Below are positions 15,927-24,868 of a stretch of 64,000 nt of DNA, in pieces (the first letter of the stretch is position 1; each line of letters begins with the position of its first letter). The notes under the pieces were generated by a model. It searched no databases, was not told the origin of the DNA, and saw only the letters and a list, made by a program, of their open reading frames with translations. The position numbers were made by a program, and so were the translations under genes. Source of the DNA: DAHUXN01 sp963729815 (GTDB lineage: Bacteria; Acidobacteriota; Terriglobia; Acidiferrales; UBA7541); assembly GCA_963729815.1 (NCBI GenBank), contig CAVSPU010000009.1, forward strand, positions 42,646 through 106,645, in the 5' to 3' direction.

Positions 15927-16856
15927 TCACTTTTTCTTTTTTGAACTTTTGTGCGGCGGAGCATCGACTCCGAAATCCCACAGAAGCAGACTGGCTCCTT
16001 CCGTCGACGAAATTTCCGTCACCGCGTATTCACCCGGATCGAGCGACTGACTCAGCGTGAAGCGGTAAACCCCCTTCGCCACTTCCCATTCCTGCATGGA
16101 AACATTATTCGCCCGCTCTTGTTGCTGGCCGAAAAGCGTGTCGATGTTTTCCACTTGCCGCCTGCCATCCTTCACCTTAGCGTGAAGAAGCTCCACCTCT
16201 GGCTCGCCGGAATCGCCCGTCCGAAAATAGAATTCCGGCGTCGAACTCTTGATTCGAATGTCCGCGCGCGTGCCACTCAATTCGATCGAGTGCCGGATCG
16301 GGATCACGGGAATAGGTATGAGGACTCGCTCTACCATGTGCCCTTTGTTCAGTTTGCTCGTCGCCTCGTTCTGCTTCAACGTGAGTATCGCATTGCCATC
16401 CAGCGCGAACAAACCCTCCCCCGGCGGAAGGAGAACGCCCGGGAGAATTTCGAGGCTGGCATCGACGTCGAGGGGCATTGTCTTGGCTGCCGCCGCATCT
16501 GCCTTGATTTTTTCGGTGAGCGCGTTTTCTTGCGCGGCCTCCACAGCCTCGGCCTTCTTCGTCGCATCCCAATCCACCAACGCTGCCGGAATCTCCTCCC
16601 ATTCCGCGCGCTCGATGCTGAAATAGCGCACGCGATCGCCTTGCACCTGGTAGCTGCGGACGATTTGGAACGTTCCATCTTTCATCATCAGCTTCTTGCC
16701 GTGCGGCAAATTCGAGTCGGGTTCTTGTTGCTGTGCTGCGGCTGTTGCGGCTTGCGCCTTCTGCTCTTGCGCAAGAACGGAAGGCGCCAACATGCCCAGA
16801 AGGGCGAGAATTGGCAGGCAACAGACATTTCGCATTTTGTGTGGGATTCGTGTCAT
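15927..16856 (-). CDS. Exported protein of unknown function
   Basis: A 309-aa protein with an N-terminal signal peptide (hydrophobic core VCCLPILALLGMLAPSV, likely cleavage after VLAQ). Start may be the first ATG or the eighth codon ATG; neither has a clear ribosome-binding site. The mature part contains GKKLMMKDGTFQIVRSY, a helical Ala/Lys-rich section around residues 100-130, and a C-terminal beta-rich part. It ends in a lysine tail (SSKKKK). I know no function; proteins of this look are common in acidobacterial genomes. It converges on the histidine kinase with 18 nt between stops. Confidence 0.8.
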   Translation of the reverse strand: MTRIPHKMRNVCCLPILALLGMLAPSVLAQEQKAQAATAAAQQQEPDSNLPHGKKLMMKDGTFQIVRSYQVQGDRVRYFSIERAEWEEIPAALVDWDATKKAEAVEAAQENALTEKIKADAAAAKTMPLDVDASLEILPGVLLPPGEGLFALDGNAILTLKQNEATSKLNKGHMVERVLIPIPVIPIRHSIELSGTRADIRIKSSTPEFYFRTGDSGEPEVELLHAKVKDGRRQVENIDTLFGQQQERANNVSMQEWEVAKGVYRFTLSQSLDPGEYAVTEISSTEGASLLLWDFGVDAPPHKSSKKKK

Positions 16857-17054
16857 TTTCTAGCGCCCGGTATGCGGCTGCTTGCCCTCTAGGATGCGGG
16901 TTCAAGACCTCGTGTTTACTCGAACGAGTCTAATCCCGCGCAGAAGTTCGGGCAAATCTTACAAAAGTCGAATGAAAATGTGCCGAGATTGAATGCAGGA
17001 AAAATACGCAATCGAGATCGCGCTGGCGCGCTCAGGCGCTCTCATTGGCGCGGC

Positions 17055-17318
17055 CTAGTGATCGCAGCGCGGGCAAAGCACATTCAGAATCATGAGCTCC
17101 GAATTCGTGAACAGCCATTTCCCCGCTTCAGCTCCTGCGGCTCCGGCGGCGCGTATCAAAGAGCCCAGGTGCTTGGCCTGGGCAAGGCTGCGCAGATGTT
17201 CCAGGCAAATCCCGGTAAGGCGGGAAACTTCGTCTTCGGTGAAGAGCTTTTGAGTGGATGGGATGGTTACCAAAGTTCTTTGTCCTCCCGATCGCCGAAT
17301 TTCAATGGCGATCGGCAT
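17055..17318 (-). CDS. Small helix-turn-helix (MerR/excisionase-like) protein
   Basis: An 87-aa protein. Residues about 26-55 (LFTEDEVSRLTGICLEHLRS and on) resemble a MerR/excisionase-type winged helix-turn-helix, followed by KWLFTNSELMILNVLCPRC. No effector domain is present. AAGG lies about 10-12 nt upstream of ATG. It is isolated between gatA (same strand, upstream) and the exported protein. DNA binding is inferred from the fold-like pattern. The target is unknown. Confidence 0.65.
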   Translation of the reverse strand: MPIAIEIRRSGGQRTLVTIPSTQKLFTEDEVSRLTGICLEHLRSLAQAKHLGSLIRAAGAAGAEAGKWLFTNSELMILNVLCPRCDH

Positions 17319-17567
17319 TCCATACTGGAACCTTCAGCAAGTCGGCTTCCATAATTTAGATGCGCCGGCTATTCAGATGGAAGCTTCTGTAACTCCATGG
17401 TGCCATGGTGTTTCGGGGAAATTCGCACGGCGGCGGGAGTCTTCTGACGATGGCAATCAACTGAGGCAGAGTGGAACTTCTTTACCCATCTTCCGGATAC
17501 GTCTACAGTTTTTGGTAGGAATACCGTTTTCGCGCAGGCAGTAGACAATTGCAATTCTCGGGGCCAG

Positions 17568-19013
17568 CTAGATCGCAGAGCCACCCGCCCGTTCAAATGC
17601 GTGGGCGAGCTGAAGAACGCGCGATTCACCAAACCGCGGTCCGCAAATCTGCAGGCCGACCGGGAGGCCCTCTGAAGTTCTCCCGCAGGGCACAGAGATC
17701 CCGGGAATGCCCGCCAATGCTCCCGTAACTGTATAAATATCAGCAAGATACATCTGGAGCGGGTCGATTGTGCGCTCCCCGAGCCGGAAGGCCGGCGAAG
17801 GGGAGGTTGGCGTCACAATCGTGTCCACCTTCTCGAAAGCGCGCGTGAAGTCCTGAGCGATCAACGCACGCACCTTCTGCGCCCTCAGGTAATACGCGTC
17901 ATAGTAGCCGGAGGAAAGCGCGTACGTTCCCAGCATAATCCGCCGCTTCACTTCTGGGCCAAAGCCCCGCCCGCGAGTCTTCTTGTACATGTCGCGCAGC
18001 GTTTCGCCCTTCACGCGGAGACCATAGCGCACGCCATCGAAGCGCGCCAGGTTCGAACTCGCCTCCGCCGTGGCCACGATATAGTAAGTAGCAATCGCGT
18101 AATCCGTGTGCGGCATGCGCAGCTCGACTGGCACGCATCCGAGCGTTTTCAGCAGCTCGATCCCCGCTTCCACCTTTTTCCGTACCTGCGGATCCATTCC
18201 TTCGCCGAAGTACTCCGCGGGAATTCCCATGCGCATCCCGCGGATCGGCTTTTCCATTTCTTCGAAATAATCGGAACCGGGCACATCCGCTGAAGTCGAG
18301 TCGTTTTCGTCGCGGCCGGCGATTGCGCTCAACAAAGCCGCCGTATCGCTCACGGTCGCGGCGAACGGCCCAATCCGGTCCAGAGACGAAGCGAAGGCAA
18401 TCAGCCCATAGCGCGAGACGCGCCCGTAGGTCGGCATCAGCCCCGGAATTCCGCATAATGCCGCGGGTTGCCGGATGGATCCGCCGGTTTCGGTTCCCAG
18501 CGCTCCCACCGCCAGCCCGGCCGCAACCGCCGCTGCCGAACCACCGCTCGATCCGCCCGGCACTCGATCCAGCGCCACAGGATTTCGCACCGGTCCGTAT
18601 GCCGAATTCTCATTTGAGCTGCCCATCGCAAATTCATCGCAATTCGTTTTTCCGAGGATCACGGCGCCGGCGCGTTCCAGCCGTTCCACTGCCGTCGCAT
18701 CGTACGGCGGCACGTAATTTTCCAGGATGCGCGAGCCGCACGTCGTGCGCACGCCGCGCGTGCTGATCACGTCCTTGATCGCCACCGGCACGCCCGCGAG
18801 GGCAGGCATTTTTTCGCCGCGCATTCTCATTGCGTCGACGCGGTCGGCTTGCGCGTACGCACGTTCGGGCGAAAGCGCCAGGAAGGCATTCAGTTCGGGA
18901 TTTTTCTTCTCGATGCGCGAGTAAAACTCCGCCGTCAGTTCGCGCGCCGAGATCTGCTTCGCAGCGAGCGCCCCCCGAATCGCGGGGATCGTCCAATGAT
19001 TTTCGGGGCTCAC
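17568..19013 (-). CDS. gatA: Asp-tRNA(Asn)/Glu-tRNA(Gln) amidotransferase subunit A
   Basis: A 481-aa GatA, the amidase subunit of GatCAB that releases ammonia from glutamine to convert misacylated Glu-tRNA(Gln) or Asp-tRNA(Asn). The Ser-cisSer-Lys triad is complete: K80 in VAIKDV, S155 in PGGSSGGSA and S179 in TGGSIRQPA. The MPTYGRVSRYGLIAFASSLD block is diagnostic of GatA over other amidases. It lies 18 nt downstream of gatC. gatB is not in the window. Confidence 0.97.
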   Translation of the reverse strand: MSPENHWTIPAIRGALAAKQISARELTAEFYSRIEKKNPELNAFLALSPERAYAQADRVDAMRMRGEKMPALAGVPVAIKDVISTRGVRTTCGSRILENYVPPYDATAVERLERAGAVILGKTNCDEFAMGSSNENSAYGPVRNPVALDRVPGGSSGGSAAAVAAGLAVGALGTETGGSIRQPAALCGIPGLMPTYGRVSRYGLIAFASSLDRIGPFAATVSDTAALLSAIAGRDENDSTSADVPGSDYFEEMEKPIRGMRMGIPAEYFGEGMDPQVRKKVEAGIELLKTLGCVPVELRMPHTDYAIATYYIVATAEASSNLARFDGVRYGLRVKGETLRDMYKKTRGRGFGPEVKRRIMLGTYALSSGYYDAYYLRAQKVRALIAQDFTRAFEKVDTIVTPTSPSPAFRLGERTIDPLQMYLADIYTVTGALAGIPGISVPCGRTSEGLPVGLQICGPRFGESRVLQLAHAFERAGGSAI

Positions 19014-19031
19014 CGGCGAATCACCTTTCGA

Positions 19032-19334
19032 TCATCTTTCAATTACTTTGGGCACGCGGAAGTAGGGCTTTTTCGCATCCGGCGCTTGCTCGAGAATCGC
19101 ATCCGCGACGTTGCATTCGCGCACGGTGTCTTCGCGCAACTCCGCGCCGGGCTTCGCGGCGCCATGCAGCACTTGCGCCATCGGCTCGACTGAAGACACG
19201 TCGAGCTGCTTCAATTTGTCGATGTACGTGAGTATCGCGTCGAGTTGCCGCCGGAAAGTTTCCACCTCGGTTTCGCTCAGTTCGAGGTGCGCCAGCTCGG
19301 CGACGTACAGCACATCTTCACGGCTGATCTTCAT
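19032..19334 (-). CDS. gatC: Asp-tRNA(Asn)/Glu-tRNA(Gln) amidotransferase subunit C
   Basis: A 100-aa GatC, the clamp subunit that stabilises GatA-GatB. It opens with EDVLYVAELAHLELSETEV, the standard GatC start, and ends with the PYFRVPKVIE type tail. Its ATG overlaps the dciA-like stop by 4 nt (ATGA), so translation is probably coupled. Confidence 0.96.
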   Translation of the reverse strand: MKISREDVLYVAELAHLELSETEVETFRRQLDAILTYIDKLKQLDVSSVEPMAQVLHGAAKPGAELREDTVRECNVADAILEQAPDAKKPYFRVPKVIER

Positions 19335-19693
19335 GGCTTGTGGTGGGAAGAGGCCCCGCGGATGAATGGGATGTGATCATTATCGATTTCGTGCGCCAGG
19401 CGCGCTCCATTCCGCGGCGCGGATTCGACGTGGATTTCACGAATCAGCGCACCGCCCCAGGAGCGGTTCACGCGCTCGCAAATCTCTTTGTGCATCGATT
19501 CCACTTGGTTTCGCCACTCGCGTGAATCCGCCTCCACGCGCAGCACTCCGTTCGCGCAAGCCGATGGCCGAATGTGCGCCGCCATCGCTTTGCCAACGAG
19601 CGACGCCCACGTGGAATTCAGCCACGTTCGCGCCGCTTTGGGATCGTCCATGCGCCGCAGCGCACGGCTCAAAATGTCGGAAGCTTTCTCCAT
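19331..19693 (-). CDS. DUF721/DciA family protein
   Basis: A 120-aa protein of the DUF721 family. DciA members recruit the replicative helicase DnaB in bacteria lacking DnaC. Visible are LNSTWASLVGKAMAAHIRP and the VLRVEADSREWRNQVESM segment typical of the family core. It is the first gene of a dciA-gatC-gatA unit, with a 4-nt overlap to gatC. Helicase loading is known for the family, not shown here. Confidence 0.85.
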   Translation of the reverse strand: MEKASDILSRALRRMDDPKAARTWLNSTWASLVGKAMAAHIRPSACANGVLRVEADSREWRNQVESMHKEICERVNRSWGGALIREIHVESAPRNGARLAHEIDNDHIPFIRGASSHHKP

Positions 19694-19757
19694 GAATTTG
19701 CGATTCTAACACAGCGCCGCGCGCCAAACTCGGATTCCAGCGTGGCGGAGAAAGAAT

Positions 19758-20339
19758 CTAGGCGAGTCCCAGCGATTCGGCGGCGCCGCGCATCGCCTCG
19801 ATGCAGAAGCCGATGTGCTCGTCGATGGGAATTCCAAGCTCCTCCGCGCCCTGGCGAACGTCGTCGCGGTTCACGCCGCGCGCAAAAGCCTTGTCCTTCA
19901 GCTTCTTTTTCACGGACGCGGCCTCCACATCCGCGATTTTCTTGCTCGGCTTGATCAGCGCGCAGGCTGTCAGAAACCCGGAGAGTTCGTCGCACGCAAA
20001 AAGCGTGTGATCGAGCGCGGATTCTCGCTTCACTCCTGTGTAATCGGCGTGCGCGAGTATGGCGTGAATCATCTCCTCCGGGTAGCCGCGCTCGCGCAAA
20101 ATCTTCGCGCCCTCGAACGGGTGCTCCTTGTCCGCGTGATGCTCGGCGTTTGGCCAGCGCTCGTAATCGAAATCGTGGAGCAAGGCCGCCCGTCCCCACA
20201 ATTCCTCATCCGCGCCCTGCTTCCTCGCGTATGCCCGAACGCACGCTTCGACGGCCAGCGCGTGCTTGCGCAGATTTTCGCTTTGCGTGTATTCGCACAG
20301 CAACTTCCACCCCTCTTCGCGGCTCGGCAGGTTCCCCAC
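19758..20339 (-). CDS. HD domain hydrolase
   Basis: An HD-superfamily protein of about 193 aa. Metal ligands are visible as HDFDYERW (HD pair) and HADKEHP, with an upstream His (KHALAVEACVRAYA) and a downstream HADYTG and D. The family contains metal-dependent phosphohydrolases; substrate is unknown. Start choice: GGGAGGG (20346-20352) directly abuts an ATG at 20345, which leaves no spacer, while GTG at 20339 has a 6-nt spacer, so I prefer GTG 20339. The ATG would add two residues. Confidence 0.88.
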   Translation of the reverse strand: MGNLPSREEGWKLLCEYTQSENLRKHALAVEACVRAYARKQGADEELWGRAALLHDFDYERWPNAEHHADKEHPFEGAKILRERGYPEEMIHAILAHADYTGVKRESALDHTLFACDELSGFLTACALIKPSKKIADVEAASVKKKLKDKAFARGVNRDDVRQGAEELGIPIDEHIGFCIEAMRGAAESLGLA

Positions 20340-20487
20340 GATCATCCCTCCCGGATAGAAAGCTCCCTAGACTATCAAAAAACCGGCATCTTCGGCGATT
20401 CACGTGCTCAAATACAGCCGATGATTGCTTTCGAGGTATGATGGGACTAAAATTCTGTGTATTGGTAGGGAATAGACGAAAAAAGAC

Positions 20488-20516
20488 TTGACTCAGGATG
20501 GGTCGATGGAGAGAAT
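20488..20516 (+). promoter_or_regulatory. Sigma-70-type promoter for the XRE regulator
   Basis: TTGACT (20488-20493), 17 bp, GAGAAT (20511-20516). It is followed by a leader of about 75 nt to the GTG start of the XRE gene. The match to -35 is good and to -10 moderate. Confidence 0.55.
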
Positions 20517-20597
20517 GTCGCTCGCGCCGGTTTCTGCCTTCCCTCTGTGAAACGTTCCTCCCATTCGCACCGCCGGAAAAGTCTGTGAGGAAGACCG

Positions 20598-21245
20598 GTG
20601 GCAGAAAAGAAAGCTGAGGAAGTCAACTCGGACATGGACCGAGAAGTCGTCCGCTGTGGTGTCTGCGGACTCGTTCAATATCGTACCCGTACTGACAATT
20701 GTCGCCGCTGCGTGCGCCTGTTGCCTCCGAAGGTGACTTTCGTGATTCCCACTCCTTCGCCTCAGGATGTTCCGGGCGATGAGCGGCAGTCACTCGGCGA
20801 TTGGCCGAATCGCGAGACGGTCGAGAACATCGGCCAGCGCATTCGCCAATTGCGTGAGTCGCGGGGTATGACGCAGAGCCAGCTTCAGGCTCGCTCCCGC
20901 GTTTCGCGTTCCTATCTTTCGCGGATCGAGAGTGGGCAGATGACGCCCAGCCTCGGCACGCTCGAGAAGATCGCCGAAGCGCTCGGCGTTGGGCTCAATC
21001 GTTTCTTTGTGCCCGAGTCCACGGGGCAAACGCTTCTCGAGGATCCCTTCATTCAGGGATTGCGGCCATTCCTGCGTCAGTTGGATTGGACGCAGTGGCA
21101 ATCCATCCTCAAGCGTTTGCAGGCCATCAGCGATCACGTCAGCAACAGCGCGGTGATGCGGGCGCCGGTACAAGCTATCCCGCAGTCGAAAATGCCACAG
21201 TTGCCGCGCCGGCATTCGCCATCCATGGCGTCTGCGCATCGCTGA
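20598..21245 (+). CDS. XRE family transcriptional regulator with N-terminal zinc-ribbon
   Basis: A 215-aa protein starting at GTG 20598 behind GAGGAAG. Residues about 18-40 hold paired cysteines (CGVC and CRRC), probably a zinc ribbon. Residues about 78-132 are a classic HTH_3/XRE domain (IGQRIRQLRESRGMTQSQL and on to SRVSRSYLSRIESG). The C-terminal 70 residues are a Trp/Gln segment and a basic tail. Likely a DNA-binding regulator whose ligand and target are unknown. The ribbon plus XRE combination is uncommon. Confidence 0.85.
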   Translation: MAEKKAEEVNSDMDREVVRCGVCGLVQYRTRTDNCRRCVRLLPPKVTFVIPTPSPQDVPGDERQSLGDWPNRETVENIGQRIRQLRESRGMTQSQLQARSRVSRSYLSRIESGQMTPSLGTLEKIAEALGVGLNRFFVPESTGQTLLEDPFIQGLRPFLRQLDWTQWQSILKRLQAISDHVSNSAVMRAPVQAIPQSKMPQLPRRHSPSMASAHR

Positions 21246-21303
21246 ACGTTTTTGAAATTCTGAAATGGCTCGGCGGCGCCGGATGGCGCCGTCGAGTGCT
21301 GCA

Positions 21304-21777
21304 ATGCCTATTCCGACCTACCGACAGGCAGACAAATCTGACATATCCGCGATGGCGCGAATCCGCGCGGCTGAGTGGGAGAGCGAAGAGTACTGGAGGA
21401 ATCGCATCACGGCGTACTTGGCTTGTCAGCTTCACCCTCAGCACGCACTGAAGCCGCGCATCAGCTACGTTTCGTACGAAGGTGACTCGCTTGTGGGTTT
21501 TATCGCGGGACACCTCACGCACCGCTTTTCCTGCGACGGGGAGCTGGAATGGATCAACGTCATTCCAGAGCGCAGGGGAAGCGGAATCGCCTCGGAATTG
21601 TTTCGGTTACTGGCAGCCTGGTTCGTTGCGCAGAAAGCCCCACGAATCTGTGTGGATGTTCAGCCATCCAACACCGCCGCTCGCCGGTTTTACAAGCGCC
21701 AGGGAGCAGAGGATCTAAACCCGCACTGGCTGGTTTGGAACGACATCGCCGCCGTCCTCGGCGGGCATGGCCGCTAG
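21304..21777 (+). CDS. GNAT family N-acetyltransferase
   Basis: A GNAT-fold acetyltransferase of about 157 aa. Acetyl-CoA-binding motif A is visible as VIPERRGSGIASELFR (Q/RxxGxG/A type), then DVQPSNTAARRFYKRQGAE, typical of motif B. I place the start at ATG 21304 (MPIPTYRQADKSD), where the GNAT fold begins. An in-frame ATG at 21265 would add 13 mostly basic residues. Neither has a good Shine-Dalgarno. Substrate unknown. Confidence 0.85.
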   Translation: MPIPTYRQADKSDISAMARIRAAEWESEEYWRNRITAYLACQLHPQHALKPRISYVSYEGDSLVGFIAGHLTHRFSCDGELEWINVIPERRGSGIASELFRLLAAWFVAQKAPRICVDVQPSNTAARRFYKRQGAEDLNPHWLVWNDIAAVLGGHGR

Positions 21778-21900
21778 GGGGCATCAGGTTTCAGAGAGGG
21801 TTTGTTTCAATGAGAGCGTCGGACCGCGGCGACTGGCGCTTATTTTGGCTTGCCTCCAGCGTGCCCGTTCGGCTGGATCAGGAGGCCCTCCGGCCCTTGC

Positions 21901-21947
21901 TTGACAGCCGATCCATTTGAATGTACAGTGTACATAGACAATGTACA
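21901..21947 (+). promoter_or_regulatory. Promoter and palindromic operator of the GntR operon
   Basis: TTGACA (21901-21906), 17 bp, TACAGT (21924-21929). Over the -10 lies the perfect palindrome ATGTACA-G-TGTACAT (21921-21935), and a further half site ATGTACA (21941-21947) covers the start codon. A start site about 7 nt after the -10 leaves at most a 5-nt leader before ATG 21941, so the mRNA may be leaderless. The operator position predicts autorepression by the GntR protein. Confidence 0.7.
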
Positions 21948-22366
21948 AGAATCGCAAAACCCTCCTGCGTATCGACCTTTCCTCTCGCGTTCCAGCGTAC
22001 GAGCAGATCGTTTCTGAACTTCGCGCGGTCCTTGTAACCGGCGAGCTCGAGCCGGGAGATGCCCTTCCCACCGTCCGGCAGCTCGCAGCGGATCTCGGCG
22101 TTCACCACAACACAGTGGCTCAGGCTTATCGGATTCTGGCGGAGGAGGAATGGCTTGATTTGCGCCGGGGCCGCGGCGCGCGTGTCGTTTCGCGTTCCCC
22201 TCGCGCGCGCCCGACGCCCAAGATGCATCGCGCGTTCGTTCTGCAATTGAAGCGCCTCTTAGCGAATGCTGCCGCGGAAGGAATTTCCAGAAAATCAATC
22301 GCGCGCGAGCTCAGCTTCCATGCGCGCAACCTTGAAAATTGGCATCTTGCGGAGGACGGATCATGA
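21941..22366 (+). CDS. GntR family transcriptional regulator (YtrA type)
   Basis: A 141-aa regulator. An N-terminal winged helix (PAYEQIVSELRAVLVTGELE, LPTVRQLAADLGVHHNTVAQ) carries the GntR signature. Only a short helical C-terminus follows, as in the YtrA subfamily, which has no large ligand domain. It is the first gene of a three-gene operon; its stop overlaps the hydrolase start (ATGA). YtrA regulators commonly repress their own operon of transporters or membrane proteins, consistent with the operator seen over the promoter. Confidence 0.9.
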   Translation: MYKNRKTLLRIDLSSRVPAYEQIVSELRAVLVTGELEPGDALPTVRQLAADLGVHHNTVAQAYRILAEEEWLDLRRGRGARVVSRSPRARPTPKMHRAFVLQLKRLLANAAAEGISRKSIARELSFHARNLENWHLAEDGS

Positions 22367-23733
22367 CTCTCATGCGCAAAGTGATGTTGTTGCTGGTGGC
22401 GTTCATCGCTTCGTTCGCATCAACTGTATCCGCGCAAGCGCCGGCGGAAAGCGCTGAAGCGCATGCGCGCGAAGTGCTGAATCAGATCGTCACCGGTAAG
22501 TTCGCGGCCGTTGAGGCCCAATACGACGCGCAGATGAAGGCGGCATTGCCGGCCGGGAAGCTGGGCGAAGGCTGGAGCTCTTTGGTCAGCCAGGTTGGCA
22601 ATTTCAAGAGCGTGACAGATGCAAAATCGCAACAGGCCGGGGGCTACGACGTTGTCACTCTGGCTTGCTCGTTTGACCGCGCCGTTCTGGATACGATCAT
22701 AACTTTTTCCTCCGACGGCCAACTCGCCGGCATCCGCTTCGTTCCTCACCAAGACGAGGCGGAATGGAGCGCGCCTCCGTACGCAAACGCATCTTCCTTT
22801 GCCGAGCAACCCATCACCGTGCAGTTTCAGCATTGGACGCTTCCCGGAACGCTGACTCTGCCCAAAGGCAAAGGTCCCTTTCCTCTCGTGGTCCTCGTGC
22901 AAGGATCGGGTCCGCAGGACGAGGATGAGACAATCGGTCCGAACAAGCCGTTCAAGGACCTCGCATGGGGCTTGGCCAGCGAGGGCGTGGCCGTCGTGCG
23001 ATATACGAAGCGAACGAAGCAATACGGGAGCAAGTCCTCTGACGATCCTGCGGCCATTACCGTAAACGACGAAACAGTCAATGACGCGCGCGCCGCCGTC
23101 GCTCTTGCCGCGAAACAGCCGATGATCGATCCCAAGCGAATCTTCGTGCTCGGTCACAGCCTGGGCGGCTATCTTGCCCCGCGCATCGCTCAAAATGATC
23201 CGCAGGTTGCCGGACTCATTCTCCTGGCCGGAAGCTGCCGGCCACTCGAACAAATTGTCATAGAGCAGATCCGTTACCTCGTGGGTGTTTCCGGATTGCC
23301 CGCCGATCAAGCGCAAGAACGCATCGCGCAAGCGGATCAGGACGCAAAAGAAATAGAAAGTCCCGACTTGAAGAAGAGTGACTCAGTGCAACTCGCCGGC
23401 GTCCCAGTTCCCGCATCGTATTTCCTCGATTTGCGCGGGTATCATCCTGGCGAAGTGGCCGCTTCGCTTTCAATTCCGATTCTCGTTCTTCGCGGCGCAC
23501 GCGATTATCAAGTCACTGCCGCCGATTTCGACGCCTGGAAGAGCGCGCTCGATGGCCATGCAAACGCCGCTTTCAAGCTCTATCCCGGCCTCACGCATCT
23601 GTTCATGCCGAGTTCGACTGCCGGCGACGGCCTCGGTACGCCCCAGGATTACGAGCATCCTGGGCACGTCGATCCGCAAGTTGTCCACGACATTGCCGCC
23701 TGGGTGCTGGCCGACGGACGCCGGACTCAATGA
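22363..23733 (+). CDS. Secreted alpha/beta hydrolase with DUF3887-like N-terminal domain
   Basis: About 456 aa from ATG 22363, chosen because GGAGG (22351-22355) lies 7 nt upstream and the ATGA overlap couples it to the GntR gene. A signal peptide (VMLLLVAFIASFAS, cleavage near VSAQA) is followed by a DUF3887-like domain (about 25-125) and an alpha/beta hydrolase domain with nucleophile elbow GHSLGG, oxyanion region VVLVQGSGPQDED, an Asp in RGARDYQVTAADFDAW and a His in GLTHLFMP. Similar proteins are annotated as dienelactone-hydrolase-like or BAAT-type hydrolases. Substrate is unknown; export to the periplasm is predicted. Confidence 0.88.
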   Translation: MTLMRKVMLLLVAFIASFASTVSAQAPAESAEAHAREVLNQIVTGKFAAVEAQYDAQMKAALPAGKLGEGWSSLVSQVGNFKSVTDAKSQQAGGYDVVTLACSFDRAVLDTIITFSSDGQLAGIRFVPHQDEAEWSAPPYANASSFAEQPITVQFQHWTLPGTLTLPKGKGPFPLVVLVQGSGPQDEDETIGPNKPFKDLAWGLASEGVAVVRYTKRTKQYGSKSSDDPAAITVNDETVNDARAAVALAAKQPMIDPKRIFVLGHSLGGYLAPRIAQNDPQVAGLILLAGSCRPLEQIVIEQIRYLVGVSGLPADQAQERIAQADQDAKEIESPDLKKSDSVQLAGVPVPASYFLDLRGYHPGEVAASLSIPILVLRGARDYQVTAADFDAWKSALDGHANAAFKLYPGLTHLFMPSSTAGDGLGTPQDYEHPGHVDPQVVHDIAAWVLADGRRTQ

Positions 23734-24848
23734 CGCCCCAATCTCTATTTCAACTCGCCAGTTGGTTTCCCGCCGCGGATATTCTGTTGATCGCAGCTTT
23801 CTTCTATGTGCTTCCCGTCCTGACGCGCCGCGATATTTTCTTTGCTGTCACCGTTGACCCGGCCTATCGCAAGACGGATGAGGCTCGACGGTCGCTCCAG
23901 GAGTTTCGTATTGCAGTCTGGATTCATTCGCTTGTGGGACTCATCGTGGTGTTCGCCGGAATCGCCACGCGAAGCATACTTCTTCCGTTAGTTGGAGTGT
24001 TTTGGCTGACGGCCGGCGCGTTTTGGGCATTTCGGAATGCCCGGAAAGAAACGATGCCGCACGCCGCGCTGCCGTCGCCGCGCCGCGAGGCGGCGATTGC
24101 GTCCCGCCCCACCGCAGGAATTCACGTATATCGTCTTCTGCAAATCGGGCCGTTCGCGATACTCACGGCTGTTGCTTTGTATCTGAGGGCAAACTGGTAC
24201 CGCATCCCGGACCGGTTCCCGATACATTGGGGAATGTCGGGGCAGCCAAATGGTTGGGCAACTCGGTCTTTCCTTGGTGTTTTCGGGCCGTTGCTGATCG
24301 CTTTCACTGTTTGCACGGGAATGGCGCTTTTCGCATACGCCACTGTGCATTGGTCGCGGCAGATTCGCGCGAGTGGCCAGGGTGCCGAAAACGAACATCG
24401 TTTTCGCCAAACGCAGCTCGGAATCATGCTCGCCGTCGAGTATTTTATCGCGCTGGTGTTTGCTGGTGTCGGCTTCATGCCGCTGCGTGCGCAACCCCGC
24501 GAGTTGCCGGCGGCAGCTTCTTATACGTTGCTTGGATCGCTGGCTTTCGTTCTTGTTATCCTCGCCATTGCCGCCTACACCGGACAGGGAGGGGAGAATC
24601 TGATGAAGGCGGGCCAGAGTTCCGATATTGCTATTCCCGATGGTTTTCCAATCGGCGACCGCACGCCAGATACGTGCTGGAAGGGCGGAGTTTTCTACGT
24701 GAACCGGAACGATCCTGCCATTATGGTTGAATCACGCTTCGGTGTTGGTTACACCATGAATTTCGCGCATCCCGCTTCTTGGCTAATTTTGAGTGTGATC
24801 GCGGGCGTGCCGCTAATCGTCGCTCTGGTCGTCGCCTTCCGGCACTAA
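23730..24848 (+). CDS. DUF1648/DUF5808-type integral membrane protein
   Basis: A 372-aa multi-pass membrane protein, third gene of the GntR operon (ATGA overlap with the hydrolase). About six to seven hydrophobic segments are visible. The DUF1648 motif RIPDRFPIHWGMSGQPNGWA occupies the middle. The C-terminal DUF5808-like part has CWKGGVFYVNRNDPAIMVE, a segment I have seen at the end of SdpI/YtrA-operon-associated membrane proteins. DUF1648 proteins include the SdpI immunity protein family, so a role in resistance to membrane-active peptides is a reasonable inference, not shown. Confidence 0.85.
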   Translation: MTPQSLFQLASWFPAADILLIAAFFYVLPVLTRRDIFFAVTVDPAYRKTDEARRSLQEFRIAVWIHSLVGLIVVFAGIATRSILLPLVGVFWLTAGAFWAFRNARKETMPHAALPSPRREAAIASRPTAGIHVYRLLQIGPFAILTAVALYLRANWYRIPDRFPIHWGMSGQPNGWATRSFLGVFGPLLIAFTVCTGMALFAYATVHWSRQIRASGQGAENEHRFRQTQLGIMLAVEYFIALVFAGVGFMPLRAQPRELPAAASYTLLGSLAFVLVILAIAAYTGQGGENLMKAGQSSDIAIPDGFPIGDRTPDTCWKGGVFYVNRNDPAIMVESRFGVGYTMNFAHPASWLILSVIAGVPLIVALVVAFRH

Positions 24849-24868
24849 CCAGCTGGGCATTCCATTCT

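Noticed and set aside
17395..17410. Two tandem copies of CCATGGTG downstream of gatA
   Set aside because: Only two short units, with no surrounding symmetry or gene relation, so chance cannot be excluded.
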